Part shown: positions 46,796 to 57,684 of the stretch, piece by piece | How positions within the stretch are numbered: the first letter of the stretch is position 1 | Layout: every line of letters begins with the position of its first letter | Source: Batillaria attramentaria | Taxonomy: Eukaryota; Mollusca; Gastropoda; Batillariidae | Assembly (NCBI GenBank): GCA_018292915.2 | Contig: JACVVK020000336.1 | Location: forward strand, 206,001 to 270,000 | Length of the DNA stretch: 64,000 nt | Direction of reading: 5' to 3' | The notes under the pieces: model-generated | The model's database searches: none | The model's input: only the letters and a program-made list of their open reading frames with translations | Told to the model about the DNA's origin: nothing | Position numbers and translations under genes: made by a program

Positions 46796-46885
46796 ATTGT
46801 CACGCTGACTCAATTTAAAGCCCATTTGAAGACCTACCTCTTTAGGCGAGTAGTCTGTCCACTGTTTCATCGGCACTCAGAGTGA
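46796..46885 (+). pseudogene. LINE protein C-terminus fragment
   Basis: Frame ending in TGA reads TLTQFKAHLKTYLFRRVV. A 'FKxxLKTxLFRR' end is the hallmark of CR1/L2-like LINE reverse transcriptase proteins. Only the last 29 codons are seen, followed by a G-rich 3' stretch. Confidence 0.55.
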
Positions 46886-47341
46886 GAGTGTGTGTGTGTG
46901 GAGGGGGGGGGGGGAGGGGATGGGGCGAGGGGAGGGGATAAATATAAATGCCCTTAAACAGACCTAAAAGGGCAAGGAAAACCTAGTTAGGGTTTGTTAG
47001 CAGGGTTGACAAGTTTTATGTTTGCTGTTGTTAGTTTGTTTGTTTGTTTAGTTTTAATTTGTGATTTTATTAGTATTTTCTAGTCTTGCATTTCAAAACC
47101 GAGCTTTGATCATTCGCACTCGTATCGGTCGGTGAGAAGAGAATCAAGTCTTCTCCACCTGCCCTTTTGAATATTTCTTTCTTTCGGGATATATGTATGG
47201 GAGCTAAAAAGGAAACATTGTGAGAGAAAGAGTAATCCAATACGGAGCCAGAAACCAATCTGACGAATGATGATGTGAGAGAAAAGGTCAAATGGACCAG
47301 GACAGGTACATACATAAGCATGGAATCAAGTTCGTAAAAAC

Positions 47342-47496
47342 TAATAATAATAATAATAATAAAATGGGTACTTAAGCTCAGGGCGCCTTACAAAGAACAC
47401 ACACTCCCTCACCCAGAAACACACACAACATGCCTCCACACATACATTTAACTAAAAACACATGATGTGCAGCATCATACACGGGCTGCCCCTGGC

Positions 47497-47554
<58 letters not shown>

Positions 47555-47556
47555 CC
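47342..47556 (-). mobile_element. LINE 3' tail
   Basis: The minus strand reads (TG)n, then AAATGTATGTGTGGAGGCAT, GGCGCCCTGAGCTTAAGTAC, and a terminal (ATT)n. Same family as 60,540-60,769. Confidence 0.7.
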
Positions 47557-47605
47557 AGGAAAAATTGCGGAAATCCGCTGCTGCCAAGCGAAGTCTGTCT
47601 TCTTA

Positions 47606-48387
47606 GGCCCGGTGCACACTAGCGTCGGTGCTACATCGCGCGCGCCACGCGTGTAGCGCCTTGCGTGCCTCAAGCACAGTGAAGCTCTCACACGTGGAGT
47701 TAACGCGCGCCGCGTGCAGTGCTTCTATTCGGAGATCTCGCCACGAGTCAGTGCTTCTGAGTGTGCGATGGAATGCGAAATATTAGGGATCTGAAACGTA
47801 TCATAAACTTCAGGCTGCTTTTTTTTCAGTCTGAATAGAGACTGGTGATCGAGGCCACGATAACTTGATAGAATTTAGCTACAACAAACCCGGCTTTGCT
47901 GTAGAATGATATCGTAGACTGGGATGATGAGAGATCAGTGACAACCCCGGCCGGCGGTTCAGTTGTGTCTAGTTTTATTTACTCCACTTATGTATTTACC
48001 GTAGTGTGAGTCAGCGGAGAGAGACACAACAAAACGGCATACCCGTCGACTGTGATATGAATCGAGCTGAAAATTGTAAAGGTTTTCCTGTTCACGATAC
48101 AGGTCGATGAGGCGAAACATTTCGTCTTCGCGCAATTCCGCCATCTTGGAAGAGAAGAGGATGGCGAGTCAGCCCTTGCTGGCTGGCTCTTCTGAATGGC
48201 TGAAACCACGCTACACGCGCGCGTCAAGCGCGCCGAATAGAACAGTTCCTATCGCCGCGCGACAGAATTTTTCAATCGTGCTACGCCTGTCGCTTCGCGC
48301 TTCAAGGGGTTGCATACGTAGACGCGCGACAAAATTTGCTGCACCCGTGGCGCGACAATGTCGCGTGACGCCAGTGTGCAAGGGCCA
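47606..48387. mobile_element. Harbinger-like non-autonomous element
   Basis: Ends GGCCCGGTGCACACTAGCGTC and, read backwards, GGCCCTTGCACACTGGCGTC; TTA lies on both sides (47,603-47,605 and 48,388-48,390), a TWA duplication typical of PIF/Harbinger. It carries a MADF-like ORF start on the minus strand. Confidence 0.65.
47959..48144 (-). pseudogene. MADF-like ORF fragment
   Basis: ATG at 48,144 (minus) reads MAELREDEMFRLIDLYRE, then ENLYNFQLDSYHSRR. The 'LIDLYRExxNLYxxxxxxY' pattern opens MADF/Myb-like domains that accompany Harbinger transposases. The rest of the domain is missing; a GTATGC donor-like site follows the Arg-Arg. Confidence 0.55.
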
Positions 48388-48390
48388 TTA

Positions 48391-50352
48391 GAGCAAAACT
48401 AGCGTAATGAGCTGGACACTGAGACATCAGACAAAAGGAGGAAGCGGACAGCGTGCGAAATTAGGTCAGGCTGGAGGCTTGCACTGATGTTAAACTTTAT
48501 ACATGAGCGTGGCCTCAGCGCTAGCCGCCTACAGAAAATAAAGCCATGCCAACGCTATGATTAGCCTTGCGCTTGTGAACGGCACGCAACTTGTTTTGTA
48601 TAATTTCTGTGTCAGTCCGGCTCTGAAAGTGTGGAATATATAATTGTATATATTTATTTAAGATCATATTTTTTTTTTCTGGTGTGGGTGAAGTTACTGG
48701 GGTTCAGCCTATAAATGGATGTGAAATGAACACAGAATTTTTTTTTTCTGCCTTAGGCGGAAGATGTTATCGCACAAACATGTTCTTGTGCAATACGGAA
48801 GAATTTCGATCAGAAAGTCACGAACCCAGGCTGCTTATGTTTTAGTTTTAGTGTTTCGTGGAGCGATTAGTCGTACATAGTTAAGTGTAGCCTAGAAAGA
48901 ACGGAAAACTAACATTCAAAACAGACAAGAAATTAACGGTTTTATGCATCACCCTTCGTTTGATGGTGTCTTCCTGTTACTGCCAAAGTGGAACTCCATG
49001 TAAGTGCACTTTCAGAATTCATGAATCAAGAAATCAGTTAATTTATCTGTTAGCAGACGCGTCGTGAATTAGATTGTTTTGCACGAAGATGCAGTGTTGA
49101 AAGGAGCCTCCCCCTCCCCCCGCACCCCCCCTCCCCCCGCACCCCCCCCCCCCAAAAAAAAAAAAAAAGAAAAAAGAAAAAAAAAAGCAGTATTTAGTCT
49201 AGTTAAAACCCAACTGTCACGGTCAAAACCGTCCAAAACGACCGTCTCATTAGATTCAGCAGTGTTTCAGCTTTCAGAACATACCTATGTTTACGGGCAA
49301 AAGCGTGCCGTTCTTGTTTTTGTTTATTTATTTATTTATTTTTTTTGTCGCAAGGTACTCATCGCTTCAGTCCCTTGGTTTTTAGTAGAAACAAAGCATC
49401 CCATCCGGGGGATTTCCTTTGGCCCATCCAGGGCTGGGGGGAAATATCATAATTTATGTTCTCCCATCCGGGCTCTTCAGTATCGAGGGAATCCCTTTCC
49501 CGCCCTCCTCTGTGACTGTGATCAGCACGCCCTGCCGTGTTGCACATGCGATTTCGGACGTAAAACTGACAAAAGACCAAGGAAAATAAGTCAGAAAGTT
49601 TTTGAATATTCCCGAACGTAGACCGAACTAGTGGACAACCTGTAAGAAATCTACAGACTTCAAGAAGACTGGTGACAAACGGAATGGACAGTCACACGAT
49701 ACATGTACTCCCATCTGCCATGGGTTCAGCGAATAATGCGAAAACTGAAACTGTGTTTCAGCAGTGATATGCACATTATCTTCTGTTGATTTAGGAAAGA
49801 AGGAAAGATTATACTCGTGCTTGAGATGGAATATGATAGGTATCGTGACAAACGCTTCAAGTCGGCGATAACCTAATCTGTTGACACGTTTTCCGAGTCT
49901 TACGAAAGACCTTGAAAACTGCATACGATGTTTGGTTTCACGGCCTGACTGTAGACACTAGCAGAATCCAGACTAGTTGTTCCCCACGTGCAAAAACTGT
50001 CTCCCTTTATGTGCATGACATGTAGTGACTCGTTCGCATCAGACGGAACCACACCAGCCATTTTGACGACACTTAATTATTTTTCAAGACTAGCCTATTG
50101 CAAACTTGTCACGTCTTCCGCGTTGCGTGGAACGCTGATACTGAAAGCAAAGACGCGAAGCAGTGTGGTGGTGGTGTGATAGGGACAAACGTTTTCGGGT
50201 GTATCCGTAGAAATGTCGCGAATGGTGGCATCCAGTCTACTTGCATTTATTGATCTATTTGTTTATTTCTCAGTGGAGCCGAAGGCAAATGTCCATTTCA
50301 AGACAGTAAAGTTATCAGCATCTGTATCTGTACCCGGCCTTTACCGTCATGG
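48391..50352. other. Non-genic stretch
   Basis: No exon is supported. A C/A homopolymer tract lies at 49,109-49,188. A 180-aa + frame at 49,079-49,621 runs through that tract and shows no domain. Confidence 0.45.
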
Positions 50353-50465
50353 GGGGAGCCGGGGTGGCCGAATGGTAGAGCGCTGGACTTTTAATGCTCG
50401 GGTCGTGAGTTCGTATCCCGGCTGGGGCTAAATATTTGTGTTGGCTTTTTCATCGTTGCCCAGTA
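50353..50465 (+). mobile_element. Truncated tRNA-derived SINE
   Basis: GCCGAATGGTAGAGCGCTGG and GAGTTCGTATCCCGG, then GGCTTTTTCATCGTTGCCCA; the tail half is lost. Confidence 0.7.
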
Positions 50466-50730
50466 AACACTGGTAGTCCATATTCAAATCAGATCAGGGG
50501 TTATCAGTTGTATTGATTGTACATAACCTGTTTAACCTGACTGACTGCAGGGTGGGCGTGGAAAGGCGGGAACGGGAAGCAACCTACTGATTGCGAGGCA
50601 AGGCCGCTAGAGTTAGTTCCCTTTACGTGTCAACTTGTGTTTAGGCCTACATAATTTCGCTCAGACTTCAATCTCCTTGCTATGTCTCTGGTTCTACGAT
50701 AATGTGCTTGTAGTCCCTCTTTGATATCAG

Positions 50731-50749
50731 TGTGTGTGTGTGTGTGTGT

Positions 50750-50805
<56 letters not shown>

Positions 50806-50942
50806 TGTAGGTATGAAAACTAGGATGTACTTACGATTGGATGCGAGACGGTTGTCCATTGCTCATATTTCTAAGACTCTCTGCCAAAGACTGAAAAGAA
50901 AACACGAGAAATGACAACAACAACCAGAAGATGAAGGAGAAG

Positions 50943-51006
<64 letters not shown>

Positions 51007-51016
51007 CACACACACC
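50731..51016. repeat. Facing (TG)n and (CA)n runs
   Basis: TG at 50,731-50,805 and CA at 50,946-51,016 form an inverted pair across 140 bp of other sequence. Confidence 0.9.
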
Positions 51017-51246
51017 ACACGTAGGGCCAGGGAGGAAATCGATTTGCATAAACACTTTACTTATTTAGGGCAATGTTTGGGAGTGTGATATTTAAATTCG
51101 CTTGCAATGTACATGTTGTTTCTGTCTGTGTAATGCCCATTATCAGTCAACGGTTCTGTAAATTCTCTCCTTGCAACGTGGGACGATCCGCTACGATCGA
51201 TTAGCCACGTGACTGGGGTGGGCGGGGAGGGGGGGGGGAGAGGGAG

Positions 51247-52268
51247 AGAGCACTCTCTGGGGCACAGAGTCTTTCAGTGGAAAGTACCTCTGTGCACGGT
51301 GGGGAAATGGCGCTCACTGCGCTACCGTGACGGGCCTAAATTGTCTCGGTACTCTCAAACACAAGGTCGCGCACTATGTCATCCTTGACCAGCTTTGAAC
51401 CCAGCGGGATCCTCAATGGCGCAAGTGATGGCAGGCTGTCTTCAGAGTGAAAGTAGGCGTGTTTCTGAATCAGAGACACACATAACATGTCTCTGTCTGA
51501 ATGGACAGATCTATTATTACATTCAGTCCTAGAGCACGGGTGTGTATGCTTTTGTAATCGTCTCTTATTCCACCACAAGGCAGGTACGTGATCGTCTGCA
51601 CCGTGCAATAATACTTGCCTGTAAATCGATTCATATGACACACAAGTGTTCGCTTTTCTAAAAAAAATTCTTCATTTTTGAAAATGGCGCTAGCTGTAAG
51701 CAGTCACATTTTCACGCCCCGCCGAAAAGGGACTGCACTCTGGAGTCTAGGGAGAGAGAGTCCAGAGTGCAGTCCCTTTTCGGCGGGTCGTGAAAATGTG
51801 ATTGCTTACAGCCAGCGTCATTTTCAAAAATGGCGATTTTTTTTTTCTTTTAGAAAAGCGAAGACTTGTGTGTCATATGATTCGATTTGAAACGAAGTCT
51901 TGAATATCCGACCACTTTTCGTTTGGGGAAAATCTTTGCCAGCGGACAATTATTGTTGCGCTTTGGTGGCACTGTTTACGTGGTACACTGATCCAACAGG
52001 ATGTGAGTAAACGGAAAAGGGGTTGAACTCTGACAGGCAAAGGTGTTGCACTCTACAGGCAAGTATTATTGCACGGTGCAGACGATAACGTACCTGCCTT
52101 GGAATAAGAGACGATTACAAAAGCATACAAACCCGTGAATGTAATATAGATATGTCCATTCAGACAGAAACATGGTATTATGTATGACTCCAGAGTGCAG
52201 TCCCTTATCGGCGGGTCGTACTTTACCCTGAAAGACCCTGTGCCCCAGAGAATGGCAATAATCTTCAA
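51247..52268. mobile_element. Nested MITE cluster with large palindrome
   Basis: It begins with ACTCTCTGGGGCACAGAGTC (also at 57,690 and 58,411) and contains a near-perfect palindrome of about 2 x 125 bp centred at about 51,754. Arms run from CATATGACACACAAG over TTTTCACG to ACTGCACTCTGGAGTC. A third terminus (GACTCCAGAGTGCAGTCCCT) lies at 52,189. Confidence 0.7.
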
Positions 52269-52759
52269 TCAGGCTTAAAATGTACTGTGCTGGTGAATGC
52301 GACGAACACACCGCTTCTGTGCACACTGTGAAATGACAAGATGACCACAAAGTTGTTCAGAACTGTTCACTTTCCTTGTCACCAAGTATTTTTGTTTTTT
52401 CCTGCTTAGGTATCACTTGTCCCGGGGCAGGTCTCGGCTAGCCGATTTTTGGGCAGTGCAGAGGGTAATCGTAGGGAAGCCCTATGGTACGGAGTTGGCC
52501 AGGTCATAGAGGGCTTCGAAGCTGGGACAATATTTATTATACATGAGGATGAGGATGAGGATTATGCTATGGAGGTTCTTGTGGTTTGAGACTGCGCGAC
52601 AGGGTCGCATCCCGCCGCCCGCGTAGTCATCCAGATCAAGAGATGTATCATAGCAAATGAAGCACCACCCAAATCGCACCCATGGAGTGGGTGAGTCTCA
52701 GTTGTGTGGCAACATATTTCCTTGATTGACCATGTCGGCTCGTATTTTAACCTTTACAG
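52269..52759. other. Non-genic stretch
   Basis: No coding signal. An upstream signal-peptide exon for the following V-type exons was sought and not found. Confidence 0.4.
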
Positions 52760-52900
52760 TGCTCAAAGCCGATTGTCAAGACACCACTACAGTTGTTGGC
52801 AAGTCTGCGACCATTACCTGCACGTTTAGTGAAACTGTCTCAAGTGTGGAAAGACCATTCCTGGTGACGAGATTTCCTCTGGATTCTGCAAATTTTCCAG
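52760..52900 (+). CDS. Orphan Ig V-like exon, first half
   Basis: 141 nt from TTTACAG to GTACAG, phase 1-1. DCQDTTTVVGKSATITCTF is a B-strand with its cysteine, followed by FLVTRFPLDSANF. It joins the next exon in frame. No copy in genes A-D. Confidence 0.6.
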
Positions 52901-52931
52901 GTACAGGATTTAATCCCTCTCCCACCTCCTT

Positions 52932-52996
<65 letters not shown>
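52932..52996. repeat. (TG)n(AG)n between the V-type exons
   Basis: It starts 31 bp after the donor, like the runs in intron 2 of the receptor genes. Confidence 0.95.
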
Positions 52997-52999
<3 letters not shown>

Positions 53000-53122
53000 G
53001 TGTATATGTGTATATGTGAATAGTTATGTTGCTTTATCAGTAATAATTATGTAGTTAACGTGCGTATGTACAGACTCTCTTTCTTTAACTCTGCGGGTGT
53101 CTTCATGTTTTTTCTGCAACAG

Positions 53123-53308
53123 AACTCGTTGTGGACTGCACGAATGGACATTGTAGAGTAGCAGACGGTTACAGCTATACCGAACGTACTGGTTCACAGC
53201 AGATCATAGAGATTCCTTCGGCTGAGAAACGTTTTGAAGGGATATATCAGTGTCAGTATGACACACATGAACCTCAAGAGCTGACGCCGTGTACTCTCCT
53301 TGTGCAAG
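53123..53308 (+). CDS. Orphan Ig V-like exon, second half
   Basis: 186 nt, acceptor CTGCAACAG, donor GTACAT, phase 1-1. ELVVDCTNGHCRV, and EGIYQCQYD as the F-strand cysteine. With the exon before it, it makes one V-type domain of about 109 residues. No further exon of this gene was found before the gene D start. Confidence 0.6.
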
Positions 53309-53309
53309 G

Positions 53310-53312
<3 letters not shown>

Positions 53313-53360
<48 letters not shown>
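53313..53360. repeat. (TG)n after the second V-type exon
   Basis: It begins 4 bp after the 5' splice site. Confidence 0.95.
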
Positions 53361-53362
<2 letters not shown>

Positions 53363-53399
53363 ACGCGCGCGTGCGTGCGCATTAGCCGTGAGCATAACG

Positions 53400-54101
53400 T
53401 ATTGAGCAACATTCAGCTGCATTTCGCTTTCAGCGTCGCGATGTGTGTAGTTTCCGTGTAGGGTTGCCATAACGCTTGTTCTGTATACCGCCTGACTCAC
53501 GTGACTCACTCTGACTGTACTGGTTTTGCGAGTACACATTTCCCTGAACACCCTAACACCTCATACAATCTCAGCCTCGTCTGTTTTGTGAGATCAAACT
53601 TCTTTCAACATTTAAGTAAATAGTAGTAGGTCGTTTTAGTCAGTTCTAGCTCTAGAATAGCGAATTAGTCTTTGTGGCTTGCACGGCTTTAAGCCCTAAA
53701 AACTCACTCACTCACCCCTAGCCCTAGAATAGGAATGATGTTTCGAATAAACGCCTACCGTGTCCACCAGAACTGTCCGATCTTGAAAGTCTGAGTTAGG
53801 TTGTCATCGTTGTAAAGGCTCCATTGAAATATTCATGTTTTAGGCCACAAGCAACGAGGGCATATTGGGCCGCAAAATACATGTATGTGCGGTGAATACA
53901 AACACGGAGAGAAGGCAAGACAACAAATGCAGGGTGTGAAATGGGGGGAGGGGGCAGGGACAGGCAAAGCAGCGAAATGTAGCGTTAGCAAAATGCGCTG
54001 CTAGTGTAATCACGCGTCGCTGCCTATAATATGGGCCGTCTAGGGTCTCCCATTCCTGTAACCACTGCTTGCCCTTCAGCCCTTAGGGACTAAAACAGAA
54101 G

Positions 54102-54142
<41 letters not shown>

Positions 54143-54297
54143 ATATCAGAGGCTAAAAGCACATAAAACCAGAGATATTGGGGGGGGGGGGGGAGAGAGA
54201 GAGAGAGAGAGAATAGCCTTCATTTTCCAACGGTAACAGTCGTCATGTGAATACTATCTTGCACTTGCCGTTGCTAAACTATTAATTGTAAACCTTT

Positions 54298-54328
<31 letters not shown>

Positions 54329-54535
54329 GTCATTATTTGTTGCACATTGTGCTGTCCGCATCTGCTTTTACTCAGAATATCACCCCCATGAACTTTTCGT
54401 TGATATAGGCTCAAACATAAGGAAGATATAAAACTAAATTTGTATTCGTGCACCTTTCGATTTCAATATGGGGCGTGAGGAAATTTCATTTTCATCCGCG
54501 GCAATATAGCATTCATACGAAACTGCTACACAAAT
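53400..54535. other. Non-genic stretch before gene D
   Basis: Contains (CA)n at 54,102-54,140, two poly-G/(GA)n tracts (54,181-54,211 and 54,298-54,330) and no exon. Confidence 0.5.
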
Positions 54536-54614
54536 ATGGCAGGAGAATTTGCAGCCTGTGGCTTTTTTCTGTTTTTTGTGTGCTTGCCTTCCATGTGTCA
54601 ACATCATACCCCAT
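54536..54614 (+). CDS. Gene D exon 1: signal peptide
   Basis: ATG and 26 codons with core CGFFLFFVCLPSMC, donor GTAAGT in phase 1. Confidence 0.65.
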
Positions 54615-54749
54615 GTAAGTGTCAGTTTTGTGTCTAGTGTCAATGTCTGACTTTTTGGACCATAGAGCCTCCCCCCTCCCACCCCCCCCCCCCCCCCTTC
54701 AACTTTCTTTGCTTAGTTCACCCGGAGCCCATGTTTCTGAAAGTGATAA

Positions 54750-54750
<1 letters not shown>

Positions 54751-54828
<78 letters not shown>
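54751..54828. repeat. (TG)n in intron 1 of gene D
   Basis: About 78 bp of uninterrupted TG. Confidence 0.95.
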
Positions 54829-54832
<4 letters not shown>

Positions 54833-54986
54833 CTTATTGTAAAGGGCTTTGTACAGCCAGCCCACATCGGCTGGGGTATTATGAGCGATATCATGATGTA
54901 TGTTGGCCGGTGTGGTAAGCTTGATTTATATGTTGTCTCGTTACATGTACCCCCAACGGGGTTTTCCTACAAACACTTTGACTTGA

Positions 54987-54988
<2 letters not shown>

Positions 54989-55029
<41 letters not shown>

Positions 55030-55085
55030 GGAGGGTTGGGTTGGGTGGGTTTTTAGGTGTTTAACGTGCATCATCAAAGAAGGCA
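54989..55085. repeat. (ATC)n tract and SINE tail piece
   Basis: (ATC)n at 54,989-55,027 is followed by GGTGTTTAACGTGC, a minus-strand SINE tail fragment. Confidence 0.6.
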
Positions 55086-55461
55086 CGTTCACCACCATGA
55101 GTAAATTACCGTCAGCAGCATAAATTATACATACTTTTGGCCGTGTCTATATCACACGTCTAGCTGCCTCAGATTGTAAAAGCATAATCCGCTGTTTATC
55201 GGCTACAGCTGGAGCAAGCGTCTGTCGCAATAGAACAGTCATTCGTTTTCATACAAAATGAACCTATGAACATTAGACTAACTGACAATGCATAATAATT
55301 ATTCACATTCATGTTCAAGTTGAAAAACAAAATCGGTGACTGATCTACTAACTCTGCATGTTTATCGCCAGTTGAAAACCTGCTGACTTACAACATAGTG
55401 GACAGATGATGGAAAAGGTAGATGTGTTCAGACTGACTGATTGCTCTCCTTCCGTATCCAG

Positions 55462-55788
55462 GTGTGACCTTTGAGTTCCCAACACTCGACTCTTCACTTA
55501 CCGTTACTGCTGAAGAAAACGACACGATCCAGATTCCTTTTACAATTGCCGAGTGTAAACACCTTGGTGCAGACTTCACCATAGAGATTAAAGGAGAAGA
55601 TGAACTGTCACGTATCTGTATAATTCGAGTTCGAGGAAAAGAATGCTTTCCCTACAAAAGTTGTACTTGTACCGAGGACGGAGCGTACCAGCTGGAGAAG
55701 ACAATGAGCAGAACAGACATCGGTAAATGGACATGGACTGAAAGAGACGCTATTATCGGCGATGTGACAGTTACAGTCAATGTGAATT
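55462..55788 (+). CDS. Gene D exon 2: Ig-like domain d1
   Basis: 327 nt, acceptor GTATCCAG, donor GTAAGT. FEFPTLDSSLTVTAEENDT parallels the FPTLNxSLxFTAAEN of A-C; IGKWTW parallels GRWTW. Confidence 0.7.
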
Positions 55789-55989
55789 GTAAGTACAACG
55801 AAAGTCAGATCACTTCAAATTTTACATTAGTTAGTCATGGTATCACTTTGCAATAGATGAATATTTCTCTCACGCCCCAAAAGAACAAAGACACCCCCCC
55901 CACACACACACACACACACCCATCCTCCGCTCAAAAAGCATTATTGCACGGCATATATGATTTAATCAGTGCCTGCTTTACTTCGAATC

Positions 55990-56058
55990 AGTCCGTCTTT
56001 GATATCACCCGTGTGTGGTGGAAAAGGACGTTAAAACCCCAAACACCCACCCACACAT
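55990..56058 (+). mobile_element. SINE 3' tail in intron 2 of gene D
   Basis: GTCTTTGATATCACCCGTGT, then GGAAAAGGACGTTAAAACCC, the tail of the 22,335 family. Confidence 0.65.
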
Positions 56059-56220
56059 CCACTTCCAACCCAAGGGGTTCTGTCGCAAGCTTAAACGTAC
56101 CATTCAAGTAAAATTAAACTAACCCCTTCCCAACAACCATGCTTTTCTGTCATCACTAGTGTCACCATTGCCATTATCAAGAAACATAACAGGAGTTACT
56201 ATTATCATGTTCATATTCAG

Positions 56221-56507
56221 ATCCTGTGCGACTCACAAAGTTCAGTCTCACCTCACATGGATCTGAACTACAAGCACCAGCGTATCAAGGCGACACTATC
56301 ACTGTCCATTGTGACTATGAAGAAGGCAACCCGCCTCTCCTGCCGACCATCTTTGACAGACATGGCATCATGCTACCCACACACAAGGACAACCAGGGGA
56401 CGAGGATGACGTACACGTTGTATGATGTCAGTTGTGACCATGCTGGAGAGTTACGTTGTGAGGTGCCTGGGCTTCAGTGAACAAAACTGCCACACTCCTG
56501 GTCAGAT
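56221..56507 (+). pseudogene. Gene D exon 3: d2 with 1-bp deletion
   Basis: 287 nt where 288 are expected. The exon starts AT-CCT directly after CAG, which confirms the exon 3 acceptor chosen in A-C. CDYEEGNPPLLP and HAGELRCEVPG mark the Ig fold. Confidence 0.7.
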
Positions 56508-56683
56508 GTAAGAATAAACTTTCGACGTGTATCGCTTGCCTTTCAAATAATAAAGAGAATTTATCTCTTTTTTTTTTCTTTTTCTTTTTTTTTAGACTTT
56601 AGCTGCTGTTGTCTTGGGGTTTTCATATAAGAGAATGCAGTAATCACTTACCCTCTCTCTCTCTCTCTTACTTATCATTTCAG

Positions 56684-56837
56684 GTCCACCTCAATTCGTC
56701 ACTGGACAGAACCAGACTGTCAGCGTTGATAATGATAAAGCAGTCATCACTTTTGACATCCGCACACATACAGACAGGATGATAGGGTGCAGTCTGACAC
56801 ATTCCGCAGAAACCGAGAAGAAAATAGACTGTGTTGG
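56684..56837 (+). CDS. Gene D exon 4: first half of d3
   Basis: 154 nt, acceptor TCATTTCAG, donor GTAAGC, phase 1-2. PPQFVTGQNQTVSVDND, cysteines at GCSL and IDCVG. Confidence 0.65.
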
Positions 56838-57054
56838 GTAAGCTTTGTTTTTCTTGTCTCTCCCACACAGTTATGACATACACAGTCTATTTTCATCGTG
56901 CTTGCAGTATACGAGTACTAGTTTTGTTTCAGTGGTTGGTCAAACAAGGAATATTTGTCAAAGGTCTATTTTCTTTTCCTTTTACAGACAGGAATATGAG
57001 ATGTGCAAACTTTCTTTTTGCTTTTTATTTGTCTTTTTATACTTTCTGTCAAAG

Positions 57055-57203
57055 TTCTATCAACATTACTGGCACCCCACCTGACCTGGTGCTGACTGTC
57101 CGGCTGGACAATGTGAGGAAACAGGACGAAGGACTATGGCAGCTCAGTGTTACCAATGACGTCGGGAGTGGAAATGCCGAGTTTTGGCTCGAAGTGCCAG
57201 CAA
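57055..57203 (+). CDS. Gene D exon 5: second half of d3
   Basis: 149 nt, phase 2-1. TGTPPDLVLTVRLDNVRK is at DNA level closer to d5 exon 8 of A-C than to d3 exon 5, which hints at exchange between the module copies. Confidence 0.7.
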
Positions 57204-57684
57204 GTACGTAGTACATAATTATCATAAATATATTTTTAAATCCGTTGGCTGTTTGTTGTTGTCGGTTGTTTTGTTTGTTGTTGTTGTTGTTGTTTGAGTG
57301 GGAATTTTGTGTCTCAAAACACTGCACATTGCAAGCTCACACACTAGCAGACGATGCGGCTGAGGCCGACATGATTTCAGACTGCACTCTGCAGAATGTG
57401 GAGTATTCACGTACGTATCCAGCCCAGAGCAGCAGAAACCACGCTAGTCTAATCTGTATTTTCCGCATGTCAGTGCAGAATATCACCCTTCTGTAAAACT
57501 AAAACTTCTGCTCAGATCTATTGGGAAATCCTCTTCTTCTTTTAATATGCAACATATGGAACTTAGAAATTTACACAGTACTAAAAAGAAAATAATATAA
57601 GTAAACTGTTCGTACAAACCACTTTCTCCCACAGTTCATTCAGACAGAGACATCAAATATCTTGGAAACATTTCCCCCACCGTG

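Larger units (their letters stand above)
54536..57203 (+). pseudogene. Gene D: truncated, frameshifted IgSF receptor
   Basis: Exons 54536-54614, 55462-55788, 56221-56507, 56684-56837 and 57055-57203 encode a signal peptide, d1, d2 and d3 with the same phases as genes A-C. Exon 3 is one base short: at the G run 56,469-56,471 the reading VPG-ASVNKTATLLVRC is lost and TGA follows at 56,478. d4, d5, TM and tail exons were not found up to 64,000, where inserted repeats begin. If the missing G is a sequencing error, the exons would read through but still lack an anchor here. It is the outgroup of the family, with d1 related to A-C by WTW, cysteines and length only. Confidence 0.65.

Noticed and set aside
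48976..49002. Signal-peptide exon before a GTAAGT donor, like gene D exon 1
   Set aside because: Only about 12 codons from ATG, no hydrophobic core, and no matching second exon.
49079..49621. 180-aa frame
   Set aside because: Runs through C and A homopolymers; no domain, no splice support.
57345..57407. Tail-like exon after gene D (DDAAEADMISDC)
   Set aside because: Acceptor and donor are possible, but there is no similarity to exon 10 or 11 and no TM exon before it.
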